64,000 bases of DNA from Lingula anatina (taxonomy: Eukaryota; Brachiopoda; Lingulata; Lingulida; Lingulidae): assembly GCF_001039355.2 (NCBI RefSeq), contig NW_019775512.1, forward strand, positions 250,181 to 314,180, given 5' to 3'. A program made the translations under genes and the position numbers. Positions 1 through 12,596 of the stretch are shown in pieces; positions within the stretch are counted from its first letter, which is position 1, and the number at the start of each line of letters is the position of its first letter. Under the pieces are notes generated by a model that was not told the DNA's origin, did no database searches, and saw only the letters and a program-made list of their open reading frames with translations.

Positions 1-840
1 CTGAGCACTTTACTTTAACAACAAAGTTACCACTCCAAAGCCACCCACCATGGTGAGAAGAAAAATGATGACCAACTGTCATGATAAGTCTTTTTAGATT
101 TAAACATGAAAAAGGTAAAGGCCAAAATGGTACATTTACCCATAACACTAGAGTAAAAAATTGGTATTCTGAACAAATCAGGTTATTTTTTTCAAGAAAT
201 ATTGGAGCAGTATCCATGCAATATATACCACGCCACGACCAAGATGTTCAAGAATCTAAACACACCAAATTTTTTTATAATCTTGCATTTGAAAAGTACA
301 AAAAGCGGTAAGGCTTTTGGCCGTAACAAGCGTAACACTTTTTGATCGGAACTCATGAAAATTGTCAATTGTCGTATCCAAGCTAGACCACATGTAAAAT
401 CGCAAAAATAAACAATACTGCTCAAGCAAGTGTGTTGCACACATAATAATTAGTTAAATTTTATGACTGTCATGTGACACAAGTTTCAAAAAGTAGGAGG
501 AAAATGTCTTTTGGAGTAATTTTTTTTCGAAATATTAACAAGATGGCGGCTTAAGCATCTGCTTGTTATTCGGCTACTGAAAGTGCACCTAAGTTTTATT
601 CTTTGCTATTGCCACAAATTACTTAACAATTGTAACTGTATAAAGACCAAACTTTCTTCATCTGATACTATAATTATAGGCACTTGTTATGAGTGGGAAA
701 TATTTTTCGTGCAATATTTATTCTCCACACACCACCTCGCGAGATCAACGTGTAGCTGGACACTTACACAGTGAGACCCTACGACATAAAAGTTGCAATT
801 TATCTTCATATTTCGTGTAGTTATGCATTTAAAAGCACTT
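1..840. other. Noncoding sequence left of the candidate exon; nothing recognised
   Basis: AT-rich sequence with only short chance ORFs on both strands. A YY1-like word (AAGATGGCGGC) lies at about 540. No DHFR C-terminal exon was found here by eye. Confidence 0.5.
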
Positions 841-899
841 ACCTGTTTTTTGAAAACCTTGTCCAACGTACTATCATATAAATTCTGTATTTCTCTCAT
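841..899 (-). other. Candidate first coding exon of an unidentified minus-strand gene
   Basis: An ATG at 899 opens MREIQNLYDSTLDKVFKKQ, followed by a near-perfect donor (CAG/GTAAGT) near 841. The sequence just upstream on the minus strand (about 900-1090) looks like a promoter: it holds a GC box inside CACGCGTGGGGGCGGAGC and an inverted CCAAT box near 1050. No downstream exon was recognised in 1-840 and I do not recognise the peptide. If real, it is either a gene nested in a DHFR intron or the neighbour of a truncated DHFR. It may also be a chance ORF. Confidence 0.3.
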
Positions 900-1153
900 T
901 TTTTAGAAACTTGGGACTCCGTTTCTGTTTCTGTCCTCAAAAATCAACAGACGAAGGCACAGATACTAACAAACGAGATTTAAACGAGAGTAATTAAGCG
1001 TAACAGAGATAGACATCCATTGTTCTCTGGGTTCTATTCATTCCGACCAATGAGAGACCGTAATACGGGCTCCGCCCCCACGCGTGTAATCTCCTTCTGT
1101 TATAACTCCTTGGTTAAACTAATATGCCTAGAGCAGCTAGTGTATAGATCTAC

Positions 1154-2385
<1,232 letters not shown>

Positions 2386-2792
2386 TATCACAGGTTTTAT
2401 GAGACAAAGATTATGTAGGTTACAAGTAGTATTATTTTGCGCTAAATATGCTCTATGAAGGTTACAATGAAATTAGCGGCATTTAAAATGCGCACATGTT
2501 ATGCGCATATCGCTTAAAACATTGAAAAATATACCACAGATTCTCAAAGGTACTTGTGAATGATTTTCTGAAACATTATATTATATTATATTATATTATA
2601 TTATATTATATTATATTATATTATATTATATTATATTATATTAACAAAGAGTTAAATTTTTTAAACTAACTAAATCTCAAACACCCAGAAAAAAGTTGCA
2701 TTATATCAATTTTATTACCTAAGCGATCTTTTCCATGTGGTGTGTTTCACGTGTACACAGAAATCTCAAAGGAACTTCAAATTGTGAATGAA
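2386..2792. promoter_or_regulatory. Bidirectional promoter interval between DHFR and DDX21
   Basis: Only 407 bp separate the two divergent start codons. The interval contains an uninterrupted TATAT pentanucleotide array (2577-2641) and a canonical CACGTG E-box at 2748-2753, close to the DDX21 start. Shared promoters between growth-related genes are common in animals and E-boxes are MYC targets. That this interval drives both genes is inferred from geometry, and the start sites are not visible. Confidence 0.55.
2577..2641. repeat. Pentanucleotide microsatellite (TATAT)n
   Basis: About 13 uninterrupted copies of a 5-bp TATAT/ATATT unit inside the DHFR-DDX21 divergent promoter interval. Likely length-polymorphic. 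Confidence 0.95.
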
Positions 2793-5700
2793 ATGGCTCA
2801 GCTAAGAGAAGATGATACAGCGGATGTTGTAGATAATGTTGTGGCCAAAAAAGAGAAGAAGAGTAAAGACAAGGTAGGTTTGTTGTTTAATGATTTCAAA
2901 GACCAAGATTAAAATGGTAGCCTGTCTTTCACAATCAGTGAATCACACAATCGATTGAAATGGCTATCTACACGTGTTCATCATACCCCTTGTTACTTTA
3001 GTTAAGTACGTAAAATGGGTCTTAGTCGGTCAAATATTTCTGGCGTATGGCTGACAAATAAAATGGTTATTATTATATGTGACATGGGTCTTAGTCGGTC
3101 ATATATTTCTGGCGTATGGCTGACAAATAAAATGGTTATTATTTTAGTACTTTCCCTCTCCTTTAACCCTCTCTACATAAATTTCAAAGAATCAGCCAGT
3201 TTACCTGTTCAACTTTATATATTCACTCTTGTGTTTTTGTCTGATACTGACAGGGGAATTTGAGTTTAATAACTCGAACTTGTATTGGAACCCCTTTTTT
3301 CATCTCTCCCTGTTTTGAGTAGCATTCTAATTTCTACTATAGTACTAAAATTCCAGGGATTTTGCTGGCAACTGAGATATAAGTGTATGAATATTTGCAG
3401 GGGCGGATTTAGGCCGTCTTTTGGGTCTTCCAGAAGTCGGTCAGATTTTCAAGTTTACATTGACAGATATCTCTTTTTTTTTCTGTCGGAAGACGGTCAA
3501 AAGTGGAGCACGGATTAATAAAGATAATTCGGAACCCTGTCAGAAAATATCTCAGGATCCACCCCTGATTTGTCCATCACACTGTCAAGTCCTGTCATCA
3601 ATTACCCCTATATTAAGTCAGTATAAACTCAACACACGTCTACATATATATACCTCAATGTTAGTGAGTACACCAAGATCTCGTCTTTCACAAAATTTTT
3701 GTGTGTCATAGGAAGTCACAGCACTTTACAACACCTCTCCCCCAATCTCCTCCAAGCGCAGCAGAAACAATCTTCTGGAGCAACGACCCCTTCACTATGG
3801 AACAATTAAGGAGAAAATGAGACAGTTGATGAGTTAAAAGTTTAAGATATGGTGTGTCAATGCTCATTACCCTATGGTATAGTGATTCTACATTTCTAGA
3901 TATAGTATAACTAATTTTCAGAATATGTATGGCCTCTAGAAGAGCAGAGGTATGAGATCGCGAAAATAAGCCCATGAATCTTGTGACCTGTTTGTTTTGT
4001 AATGTATCCAGGTCTTTTATATTTTTACGAGACATGCAGATAGAGTTAGTTCCGTAGGTTGTAATGGGGGACACCAGTGCACCCCAAGTATACAATTTGG
4101 GTTTTGTGTCCAGACCCTTAAAGCACACCATATGTGACATATTGCTCCATAATATGCCTTGGTTGCAGAACCAATTCCAGCAGCATTATTGTTCTCATCA
4201 AAGAACACATATGTACCAGTTACCCCAAAATATATATTGGGAAAATAACCCAACCAGGTTTTCACTATTTCTTCTGACCCTTTGAAACAGTGGCAGTGGA
4301 TCAGGTGACTTTTGTGCGACTGTTTAATATAGTGTGCCACACAGCGTCATCTACAGCGGAGTTGTGCAGACCTCGGCCATGCAGGACCAGAACTTGCCTA
4401 CCTTCAAGCCTGACTGCCCTGTCAAGATTTTGATTTGAAGTATCCCACTCATCTGAAAAGATTGGTGCCCACCCTCACCGAGTGTGGCGACACCACTGCC
4501 TTTTTTTAATTTTCCCCTCTCCATTGGTGTAAATGTGTGTTTACGGTGTCATGGGTGATATCCTTCTGCTACAGGTGCTCCCTCTGTTTTGATAGTCCTG
4601 ATTTCCTCCTCGCTGGGATACTTAAGGGGATCACACTGCAACTATGGTGACCTTGCTCTCAAGGACAGGTAGTGGCCCCAAGATGTCCATGTTCCCAGCT
4701 ATGTGGGCGAGCCCAAATTTCACCCTCATTTTATCCACATGGCAATGGGAATCAAACACTGTCAGTGGCTTAGTATAGGCAGTTGTTCTTTTTCCTCAGC
4801 AGATGGCTCAAATAGGAATTGAAACTCTTGACTGTCCTCATTCTACAAAAATGCTCACAAGACTGAAGCAATAGCTCTATGTAGATTGATCCAACTCCAT
4901 GAGACTTGATGCAATCAGTTAATATTTTTTTAACACGCCTCATCTTTTGTAATCACCGGCTGTTTTGTATTCTACTCAGCACCAGGTCTTATTGTTTTCA
5001 GAAAAAGAAAAAAGAGAAAAAAGATAAAGAAAGAAAACGAAAAGCAGAAGCTGCAGAAGTTGAAGAGAATTGTGAAGTGTCCCCTAAGAAAGCAAAAACT
5101 GAAATAAATGGAAAACAATCCTCGAAAAAGGCAAAAACAACAGAGGAGGAGGAGACCCCACCATCCATAGATCTTCCAGAACTGACCCAAGAGCAACAAG
5201 ATGGAGCTTTCAGTAAATTCAGGATATCTAATCCAATGGTTGAAAAATTACAGGGTAAGAAATGTAGTGTTCTCTCTCTGATTTAAAATATTGTCTAAAT
5301 TAATTTCAGAATAAACAGTTGAAAAGATTGGTGGTTTTGATCATGTTGAGCATTCAGTTGTAAATGAATTACCCTAGTTTAGTTCATTTTGCAGTGTAGT
5401 TTACCTGTTTTATTTCCAGGGCGCGGTGTGACATACTTATTTCCAATCCAAGCACAGACATTCGATCATGTTTATGATGGCTTTGATGTCATTGCTCAAG
5501 CCAGTGAGTTCTTTACATAGTGTGACTTTATGGATTTTACTGGTCTTTAGTTTACAATTCACAAATTTTATACTATTTATCCTAAAATTTCATACTTTTA
5601 TGTCCTGTACATTAGAAAAGTAAATGTAAAGCTTAATTTCTGTCTTATTGCTGAGCATTATTGAATTATACTTAATACTTATCACCACAAGACTAATACT

Positions 5701-8700
5701 GGTATTTGATAATTTTGATCTACTTTTCAGGAACTGGAACTGGTAAAACAGTGAGTATTTTTTTATTTTTAAAGTCCTTAAAAGTAATATATAATGTTAT
5801 AGACTTTTATTTTATCACAAGTTGTTAAGTTTAGCTTTTATTTAACATTTTCAGTGGGAGCAAGCCACAACAGATAATGTACCAATAGGTTTCAATGTTG
5901 AATTGCTGCTAAGAGATGAACTTTGTTTCAGTTATCATTTGCCCTACCACTGGTAGAGAAGCTGCAGTTAGAGGGGACCAAGGGGAAGCATGGAAGACCA
6001 CCCAAGGTAAACATTTCAATCTTGTTGTTCAACTTAATTTTTTATTTTCAATATTGAGAAATGATATTTAAACTGTAATTAATTGTTGCATTAATCATGA
6101 CAGACTTAGCAATAGCAATCTTAGCAATAAATGTGTGTTGTATGATTAATTAATTTGTTAATAGTATAAAATTACAATATGTAACATGTTTTGGTTATCT
6201 TCCGCTGCAGGTTTTGGTGATGGCCCCCACCAGAGAGCTAGCAAAGCAAGTCAGTGAAGACTTTGAGTCCATAACAGAGACCCTGAAGGTGTTCTGTATA
6301 TATGGAGGTACAGCCTTTGCTCCCCAGGGTAAGGAAAACCACTCCCACTAGGATGGGGGAGAAAATAAAACATAGCTTACAAGATCAGAACTTTTATTTC
6401 CTGTGTTCAGAAGCATAAACCGCATGCCATATTTTTACATGTCTTGGTTAATGATAGAATTTACATCAATATGACAATCTTAGCATGAAATTGAGGAAAT
6501 GTCATAACACTTGAAAAATGTCTGTATATACTGGTACAGTTAATATGATAGCAGTTTTTCACTATTATCTTAATAGTTTCTGTTTGGAACATAGAAGACC
6601 CCTTGAGAGATTCAGATATTCTACCAGTTAATGTTGGCAATCACACCGTAACAGTATAAAGAGACATGAATGTTGAGGCACAATTGACAAAACATTTACT
6701 TCGCAGTTACCTTTTAGAATGAAGTAATTTTTCTTCAGTCAACAGCTTTATATTGAAATAGTTTGTACCTCTATAATTTTGATGTCCAGCAGAACGGTTA
6801 CCTTTAGCTTTTGAAACACTTTACCAAGTTTCATCTAGTCAGCAGAGTTGATTGCTTTTGTCTTCAGAGCAAGCCATCAGGAAGGGTCTGGACATTCTAG
6901 TGGGGACACCTGGCCGTATCCTGGACTATGTCCGCAAGGGAACGCTGGACCTGGCCCACCTGAGGCACGTGGTCCTGGACGAGGTGGACAGGATGCTGGA
7001 CATGGGGTTCACGGAGTCCGTGGAGGAAATATTACAGGCAGCGTACAAGACAGGTAAAATGGATGGTTTTGACTTTGGCCTAGACTTGATATTTGTGATT
7101 GTTAGTTACATCTGTTTTGTAAGTAAATCGGGTGTTAAAAATTAGCTTTCATAGAATAGATTAAAACTTATATAAATTCCTAAATTTAGGTTAGTGGCAG
7201 GGGCAGATACCTTTTGGGAAATGAATAGTTTTATGTCTGTTGCTGACATGGATTTTAGGTTATTAAATCTGTCATTTAGCAGGTAATTTTCCCAGTAGAC
7301 TCACAAACAACCACTACAATAAGAAGATATATTTTGCATGACAAAAAGATAAAAATAGTAAAGCTGCTGTGTCGTGTCAGGTGGTGTAGCTGATGCCCTG
7401 GCTGGCAGTCCAGATACCCCCCAGACCCTGCTGTTCTCAGCCACCCTGCCCCCCTGGGTTCACAAGACAGCCCAGAAGTACATGAAGGGAGACGTGAAAC
7501 ACGTGGACTTGATTGGTAATCAAGACATCAGGACTGCCACCACTGTCCAGGTAAGTACTGATTAACACTTTCAATCTCTGTACAGGTGTATTGAAAATAA
7601 ATATGTGATGGTCGTGCTGGCAGATTCACATTTTTGTTAAGTGCTTCAAGATAATAATGTATCTTGGTTAAAGATTGAGGAATATTAGAATATTTTATGC
7701 TTTTGATAATTTACTGATTGTTTAGTTACTGCTGTGAAGAACTGCACAAATCTCATCAATTGATTTAATATGTCTGTAAAAAACTGCATGATACAAGTAA
7801 TAAAGATGCATAGAAGTTGGCATTTCTTGACTTCAGACTTCGACATTGGGCATGAATTTCTTAATATTTTGTATTGAACACTATGAACTGATATAAAAAC
7901 ACTACCATATTGTGAGACAGTCATTTTGTCTGATAACATTTTCAGCACATGGCTATTAAGTGTGGGTACCAGGACAGAGCAGCCACCATAGGGGCTGTCA
8001 TACAGGTGTACAGTGGGAACCACGGCAGAGCCATGGTCTTCTGTCAGACCAAGAGGGACGCTGATGAGCTGGCCGTCAGCTCTGACATCAAAGTGGAGGC
8101 CCATGTCCTCCACGGGGACGTTCCACAGGAGAAGAGAGAGATGGTGCTGAAGGTAAGGTTATATAGAATTAGGAAAGAGAAAGATGGTGCTGAAGATAAG
8201 GTAACACAGAAATAGGAAAGCACTCAGAAAGTGCAGACCTCTACCAAAGCAGCTCATTATTAAAGTCCACTTGTACAATAACTTTCAACAGAACTGAATA
8301 TCATCCATATTGCTTACAGAAATTCAGAGAAGGGAAGTACCGTTGCCTGGTAACCACAGATGTAGCTGCGCGTGGTCTGGACATCCCAGAGGTGGACCTG
8401 GTCATCCAGTGCAGTCCGCCCAAGGACGTGGAGTCGTACATTCACAGGTCTGGCAGGACCGGCAGAGCAGGGAGAGAGGGCGTCTGTATCTGCTTTTATA
8501 AATTCCAGGAGGAGAGGGATCTGCAGTGGGTGGAGCATAAAGCAGTAAGATGATGATGATTGTGATTGTTTTTTAGGGAATGCTTGAACTTAAATTGAAT
8601 TATGTTGAATTTTGACTTGAAAGGTGGTAATGTTTGAAATTGTCAAGAAATCTGAGGGCTTTTGTCACATCTCACTTTTAATGTAGACTCTCCTGTATAT

Positions 8701-10579
8701 GGAGTAAACTATGATTAACCCAGTTAATAGCAAGTGCTTTTCATTTATAAAATGTCTGGTAATTTGACTAGCTCATGTCCAATCCAATCAACTAGGAAAT
8801 ATTAAAATCTTATTTAGATTATCTTATTTTAGACATTATGTAATTGAATATATCCTTTTAAAACGTAATAATTGTATGTAAGTTATTAATTTATTCTTTT
8901 TTAACATGATGCAGAAATTTATATTTTGCCTTATTTTCTAGGGAATAAAGTTTAAAAGGATTGGTGGCCCCACCCCAAATGACATCATTAAAGCAGCAGC
9001 TAAAGATGCAGCAAGGTAATACTCCAATAGATATATGATCTGAATAACAGTGCTTAGATGTGTAAAAAGACATGACCAACATCAATAACTGAAATGATTT
9101 AAAAACATTTTTTGTCAGTTGCACCACTTCTGTTTAGCGTAGGAAAATGAAAAATGCTAAAAAATAATTTCAGGTCTTTGGATGATGTCGGAGAAGAGAC
9201 CCTCCAAAATTTCACTTCCTCGGCCAGGGAGTTGATAGAGGAGAAGGGGGCAGAGAGGGCGCTGGCGGCAGCTCTGGCGGTCATCTCAGGGAGTACTAAT
9301 ATTGTCGCCAGATCTCTGTTAACTTCTCAGGAGGTGAGTTCATATGGAAAACTTCAATAATAGTTAATATGGAATACTTCAATTATAGTTAAATGGGATG
9401 CTTTAATAATAGCTAACACAGAATTCTTTAATAATGCAGCAAGCTAGATTGGTGCTGTAAAGTTTAAAGGGGTCGTTATCTTACGTATATGCAAAGTACA
9501 GTGTGTAACAAACTGGTTTAATTGATCAATTATAAAAATTGCAGAAATAGTGCTTTGATAAAATTAAGTTTGATCATTGTAAACATGTGTCTGATATGTC
9601 CAAAATTCAGGCAGAGTTTCTCCACCCTTATCCAGAGATATTAAATACAGTGGAAAACTTTAACATCCATTTGTGATGCTGACTTACATCTTATGTTGTA
9701 GGGTTACACCACATATATTTTCCGCACCAACATTGAGATGCGCGGCACAGGTTATGCATGGAGAGGCATAGAGCAGCAGCTCACTCCTGACATGAAGGAG
9801 AGCATCAAGGGAATGAGAATGTGCAAAGATAGAATGGTGAGTGGGGGAATTCATTTAAAGTTTACAAAAGTCTTTTTCAAAAACTGTATTGTAAGTTTTT
9901 CAGGTGTTAAAAATTAGCTTTTATTGAATAGATTAAAACTAAGGATTAGGTACGAGTTACTTTAGCTACTTTTAGACTTATTTTATTTATTTTACATATT
10001 TATTTTCATTTTTTGCTTGTTTTGATTTTGATAGGTGTTTGGCTTCTGCATTTTGTAAAGTACCAGATCAGGTGTCTATATTATTTATTTTAACCATCTC
10101 ACATTCATTCAGTTCAGTTCTGAATTGGTATGTAGATAATCATATGGCCATACAATATAATAAGATAATATGACTGGGCCATTGCTATTCTGTAATTAAT
10201 ACAATCGACATTTCTCTAATTCTAGGGGTGTGTGTTTGACCTGCCATCAGAACACGACGAGTTCATAGCCCAGAACTGGCAGGATGGGAGATATGACAGC
10301 TTGACTGTGGCCACAGAGCTGCCTGAAATACTGGACAGTGCTGGGGGAGGGGGCGGCCAGTACGGGAGTGGACAGGGGAGGGGCTTCCAGAGAAACGGAA
10401 GTTTCAACGGAGGTCAGAGAAATGGATTTGGTAACAGAGGACGATTTGGAGATAGAGGGCGAGGTCAAGGTCGCGGCAGGGGTCAAGGACGAGGTCGGGG
10501 ATATCAAAGAGGAGGATTCAGAAGCTTTGGAGCTAGTAATGGGACTCCCCAAAATAAGAAAACGACTTTTGATGACTGA
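2793..10579 (+). CDS. DDX21: DDX21/DDX50-type nucleolar DEAD-box RNA helicase
   Basis: ATP-dependent RNA helicase of the Gu family, expected in the nucleolus in rRNA transcription and processing. Exons: 2793-2873, 5002-5254, 5420-5503, 5731-5750, 5932-6006, 6211-6328, 6868-7053, 7381-7550, 7946-8152, 8320-8544, 8942-9015, 9174-9333, 9702-9836, 10226-10579. They total 2142 nt, 713 aa, in frame; human DDX21 and DDX50 are 783 and 737 aa. The N-terminus is Lys/Glu-rich and NLS-like. Then come the Q-motif region (FPIQAQTF), Walker A ARTGTGKT (about 139-146), PTRELA (177-182), GTPGR (223-227), the DEVD box (248-251), SAT (292-294), ARGLD (415-419), [10 protein letters not shown] (440-449), a GUCT domain (about 510-610) and a Gly/Arg-rich RGG tail ending in FDD. 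DEVD instead of DEAD is the signature of this subfamily. An earlier ATG at 2788 stops at once, so 2793 is used. The sequence cannot separate DDX21 from DDX50; vertebrates split one ancestral gene. Confidence 0.95.
3014..3155 (+). repeat. 71-bp tandem duplication in DDX21 intron 1
   Basis: Two head-to-tail, almost identical copies start at about 3014 and 3085. Each begins ATGGGTCTTAGTCGGTCA and ends AAATGGTTATTATT. The near identity suggests a recent event. Confidence 0.9.
3385..3575. mobile_element. Possible MITE with GGGGCGGAT-type inverted ends
   Basis: The left end GGGGCGGATTTAGG (about 3400) and the right end AGGATCCACCCCTG (about 3555) form an imperfect inverted pair. They resemble the CAGTGGCGGATCCAGG-type termini seen elsewhere in the window. 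An internal inverted match (GTCTTCCAGAAG / GTCGGAAGAC) adds weak palindromic structure. Assignment is tentative. Confidence 0.35.
3706..4140 (-). pseudogene. Non-LTR retrotransposon (LINE) reverse transcriptase C-terminal fragment
   Basis: A 144-codon minus-strand reading frame resembles the region after the RT domain of CR1/Jockey-type LINEs. It has a [10 protein letters not shown] segment, then [15 protein letters not shown], then a Leu-rich [13 protein letters not shown]. This matches the common pattern of a single Gln-containing helix followed by a short Leu-rich turn. No catalytic YADD is visible and there is no start context, so it is a truncated relic in intron 1 of DDX21. The family assignment is by pattern only. 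Confidence 0.55.
4090..4830 (-). pseudogene. TatD-like metal-dependent DNase pseudogene
   Basis: Scattered across frames on the minus strand is a recognisable TatD-family hydrolase. The metal-binding start [10 protein letters not shown] lies near 4750. Then follow [10 protein letters not shown] near 4610, VLVLHGRG near 4390, and [20 protein letters not shown] with IYFGVTG near 4200-4290. The order matches TatD proteins (DSHCHLD, LHGRG, HCF-G, YFG-TG). Several frameshifts and stops separate the blocks, so it is not functional. It abuts the LINE fragment on the same strand inside DDX21 intron 1. TatD-like sequences are repetitive in several invertebrate genomes, so this may have travelled with a mobile element; that link is inference. 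Confidence 0.7.
8135..8220 (+). repeat. 43-bp tandem duplication across the DDX21 exon 9 donor
   Basis: The segment from the end of exon 9 (GATGGTGCTGAAG) through its donor and about 25 intronic bases is repeated immediately downstream, shifted by 43 bp (8141 to 8184). In the second copy the donor GT has become AT, but a GTAACA follows 5 bp later. Confidence 0.85.
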
Positions 10580-10985
10580 TTTTCTCTCTCAGGTACAAAT
10601 AAGACATGGAGATCAGTCTTTGCTGCCCCCCACTCAGCACTTATTTATTTAATAAATGGTGGGACATGTTTTCTGATGTAAATAAAGTCACACAGAAAGA
10701 TTGGTGCAAAATTTGAAAAAAATTGGCCGCCCAGAGTTGTCTACATATTGTTAAAACTCGGATTTGTTGACTTTGGCAATAAAATATACTATTGTCCCTG
10801 TATAAATAAACTAATTTATAACTAAAACAATGTTGCAATTTACAGTTTATAAAAGTAAGTTATATGTTTATCCATATTGTACATTTTATCTGTATTACTT
10901 GATAATCTTCATTATGAAGTATGAATGGTAAAAAATTCTGCATGGAATATGCTAGCTGTAAAATAAAGCAAGCTCAGAAAATAAA
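10580..10985 (+). other. DDX21 3' UTR
   Basis: Follows the DDX21 stop codon. AATAAA-type signals occur near 10651, 10680 and 10960, so more than one polyadenylation site is possible. No other gene is seen. Confidence 0.55.
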
Positions 10986-11120
10986 CTCCATGAACATTTT
11001 ATATGTATGTTTTTTAATTTGATTTACTCAAAGTTGCACTAATTTAGTAGACAAAAATATGTCAGTATAGAAGTAGTATGAAATTGATCTGCTAAGAATT
11101 GAGTTTAATGTGGCACTATG

Positions 11121-11656
11121 TATACTGACAGTCAATGAAAATGCATCCGAAAACTTTCTTGTATTTTTTTTTTTACCGAGAATCGATTCCAACCATTTAA
11201 ATGAGTACCAATGCACTTGTTTGGTCATAAGAGAGTGGGCTGTCCACTCAGATGTTTAAAATTTCTGCATCGGTGATTTTGTGACCAGCTGTTACAAAAT
11301 CATGTTTTTCCTGTCTCGTGATTGGTGTGAATTAATCAGGTTCAATATATGGTGATTAATTAAGCCTATTTAAGGTAGTCACCAAATCCAGTGTGACACA
11401 TGACAAAAAAGTACAGTGATGCCAAGTCTGACACTAAAAGAGTGACTGCAGGCCCTGGGGATGCTGGAGGATGGGCGGAACCAAAGAGATTTGATTACCT
11501 GACCTTGCATTTTAATGATCTTTTCTGACCTTTATTTCACCTTGTGTAACTGAATAATGGGTCATATTTCACACGTAAACTTATTTTCTTAATATGCCAA
11601 AGGAACAAAAATATTGTTTGATAAATAAATGATGCGTTTTCATTGACTGTCAGTAT
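11121..11656. mobile_element. MITE with about 27-bp terminal inverted repeats (Tc1/mariner-like)
   Basis: The termini TATACTGACAGTCAATGAAA (11121) and its near-perfect inverse ending at 11656 are about 27 bp long and flanked by TA. They enclose roughly 480 bp with no transposase. TA-flanked inverted repeats of this kind are typical of nonautonomous Tc1/mariner derivatives. It sits between the 3' ends of DDX21 and the IRF gene. Confidence 0.7.
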
Positions 11657-11799
11657 ATATATATATATTATCTGAAATTTGTTTGAAGTCAAGTAAAGCT
11701 CGAATATTATTGAGTCCAAGAAAGTGAGTAGACTACATGTACTTTCTTCTGTAGCCAAAGCAGTAAACATGGATCACCGTCAAGACAGATTTTTTTTCA

Positions 11800-12596
11800 T
11801 ATATTTTTATTCTTTAAATGAAGTATAAGTTGACACAAGACCAAGTTTAAATCTCTTTCAAACTTGATCCACTGGTATATTTATGTACAAACAGCCCAGA
11901 CTTTGTGGACCTATCTAATATATTAGTATTGAATATCACATATACCACAAAACAATGATTTTATATTTTAAGACAAGCAGTCTGTTCAGTGAGTCCTTAA
12001 AGCTTTTATGGGCATTTTTTAAGTCCAGCTTAAAGTTAACACAACAATTTCATGTCTACAACTACATCTAGAATATGGTTTACATTTTTAACAGCACAGC
12101 TGGTAACTATACATGTATGTATATTTCTTCAGAAATATTCATTTTCTGTGGAAAAAAAGGAAAAAAGCCAAAGCATTATACTTAATTTGGTAAGAAATGC
12201 ACTCAGTCTTCTGTCATATAAGGATCGTGTGAGTTGAATTCAAAATTTCAAAGTTACATCTAAAGAAAAAAAAATCGATCAGCTATTTCAAATGGCTGCA
12301 TCTTTATCCACCGGAAAGTCAATGTCACTATACAACATCACTGGCAAAGCATGTGAAATGCAAAAAAGAATTAAAAGAGCCCTTTTATAATGTTTTTGAA
12401 GCAGGTTAATGTGCATTTGCTGTTCTTACTATTGCACAGAGTATGGCATATATACAGCTGCACAAGGAGAATCACTGGTAAGAATGACACAATGGTCAAG
12501 TGATTATCTTGTACTGTCTATGTACAGTTTATTTACAGCTGTCAGTTTCTGTTGCATTGTTTGATTTGTTGGAAATGTTGTCATTTGTACCGAGTG
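11800..12596 (-). other. Probable IRF 3' UTR
   Basis: Sequence downstream of the IRF stop codon on the minus strand. A minus-strand AATAAA (TTTATT at about 11806) is a plausible polyadenylation signal. No other coding feature is recognised here. Confidence 0.4.

Noticed and set aside
7685-8113. 142-codon minus-strand frame
   Set aside because: Antisense shadow of DDX21 exon 9 plus intron. No recognisable protein.
10247-10652. Long alternative frames over the last DDX21 exon on both strands
   Set aside because: Shadows of the Gly/Arg-rich tail. GC-rich repeat codons keep other frames open.
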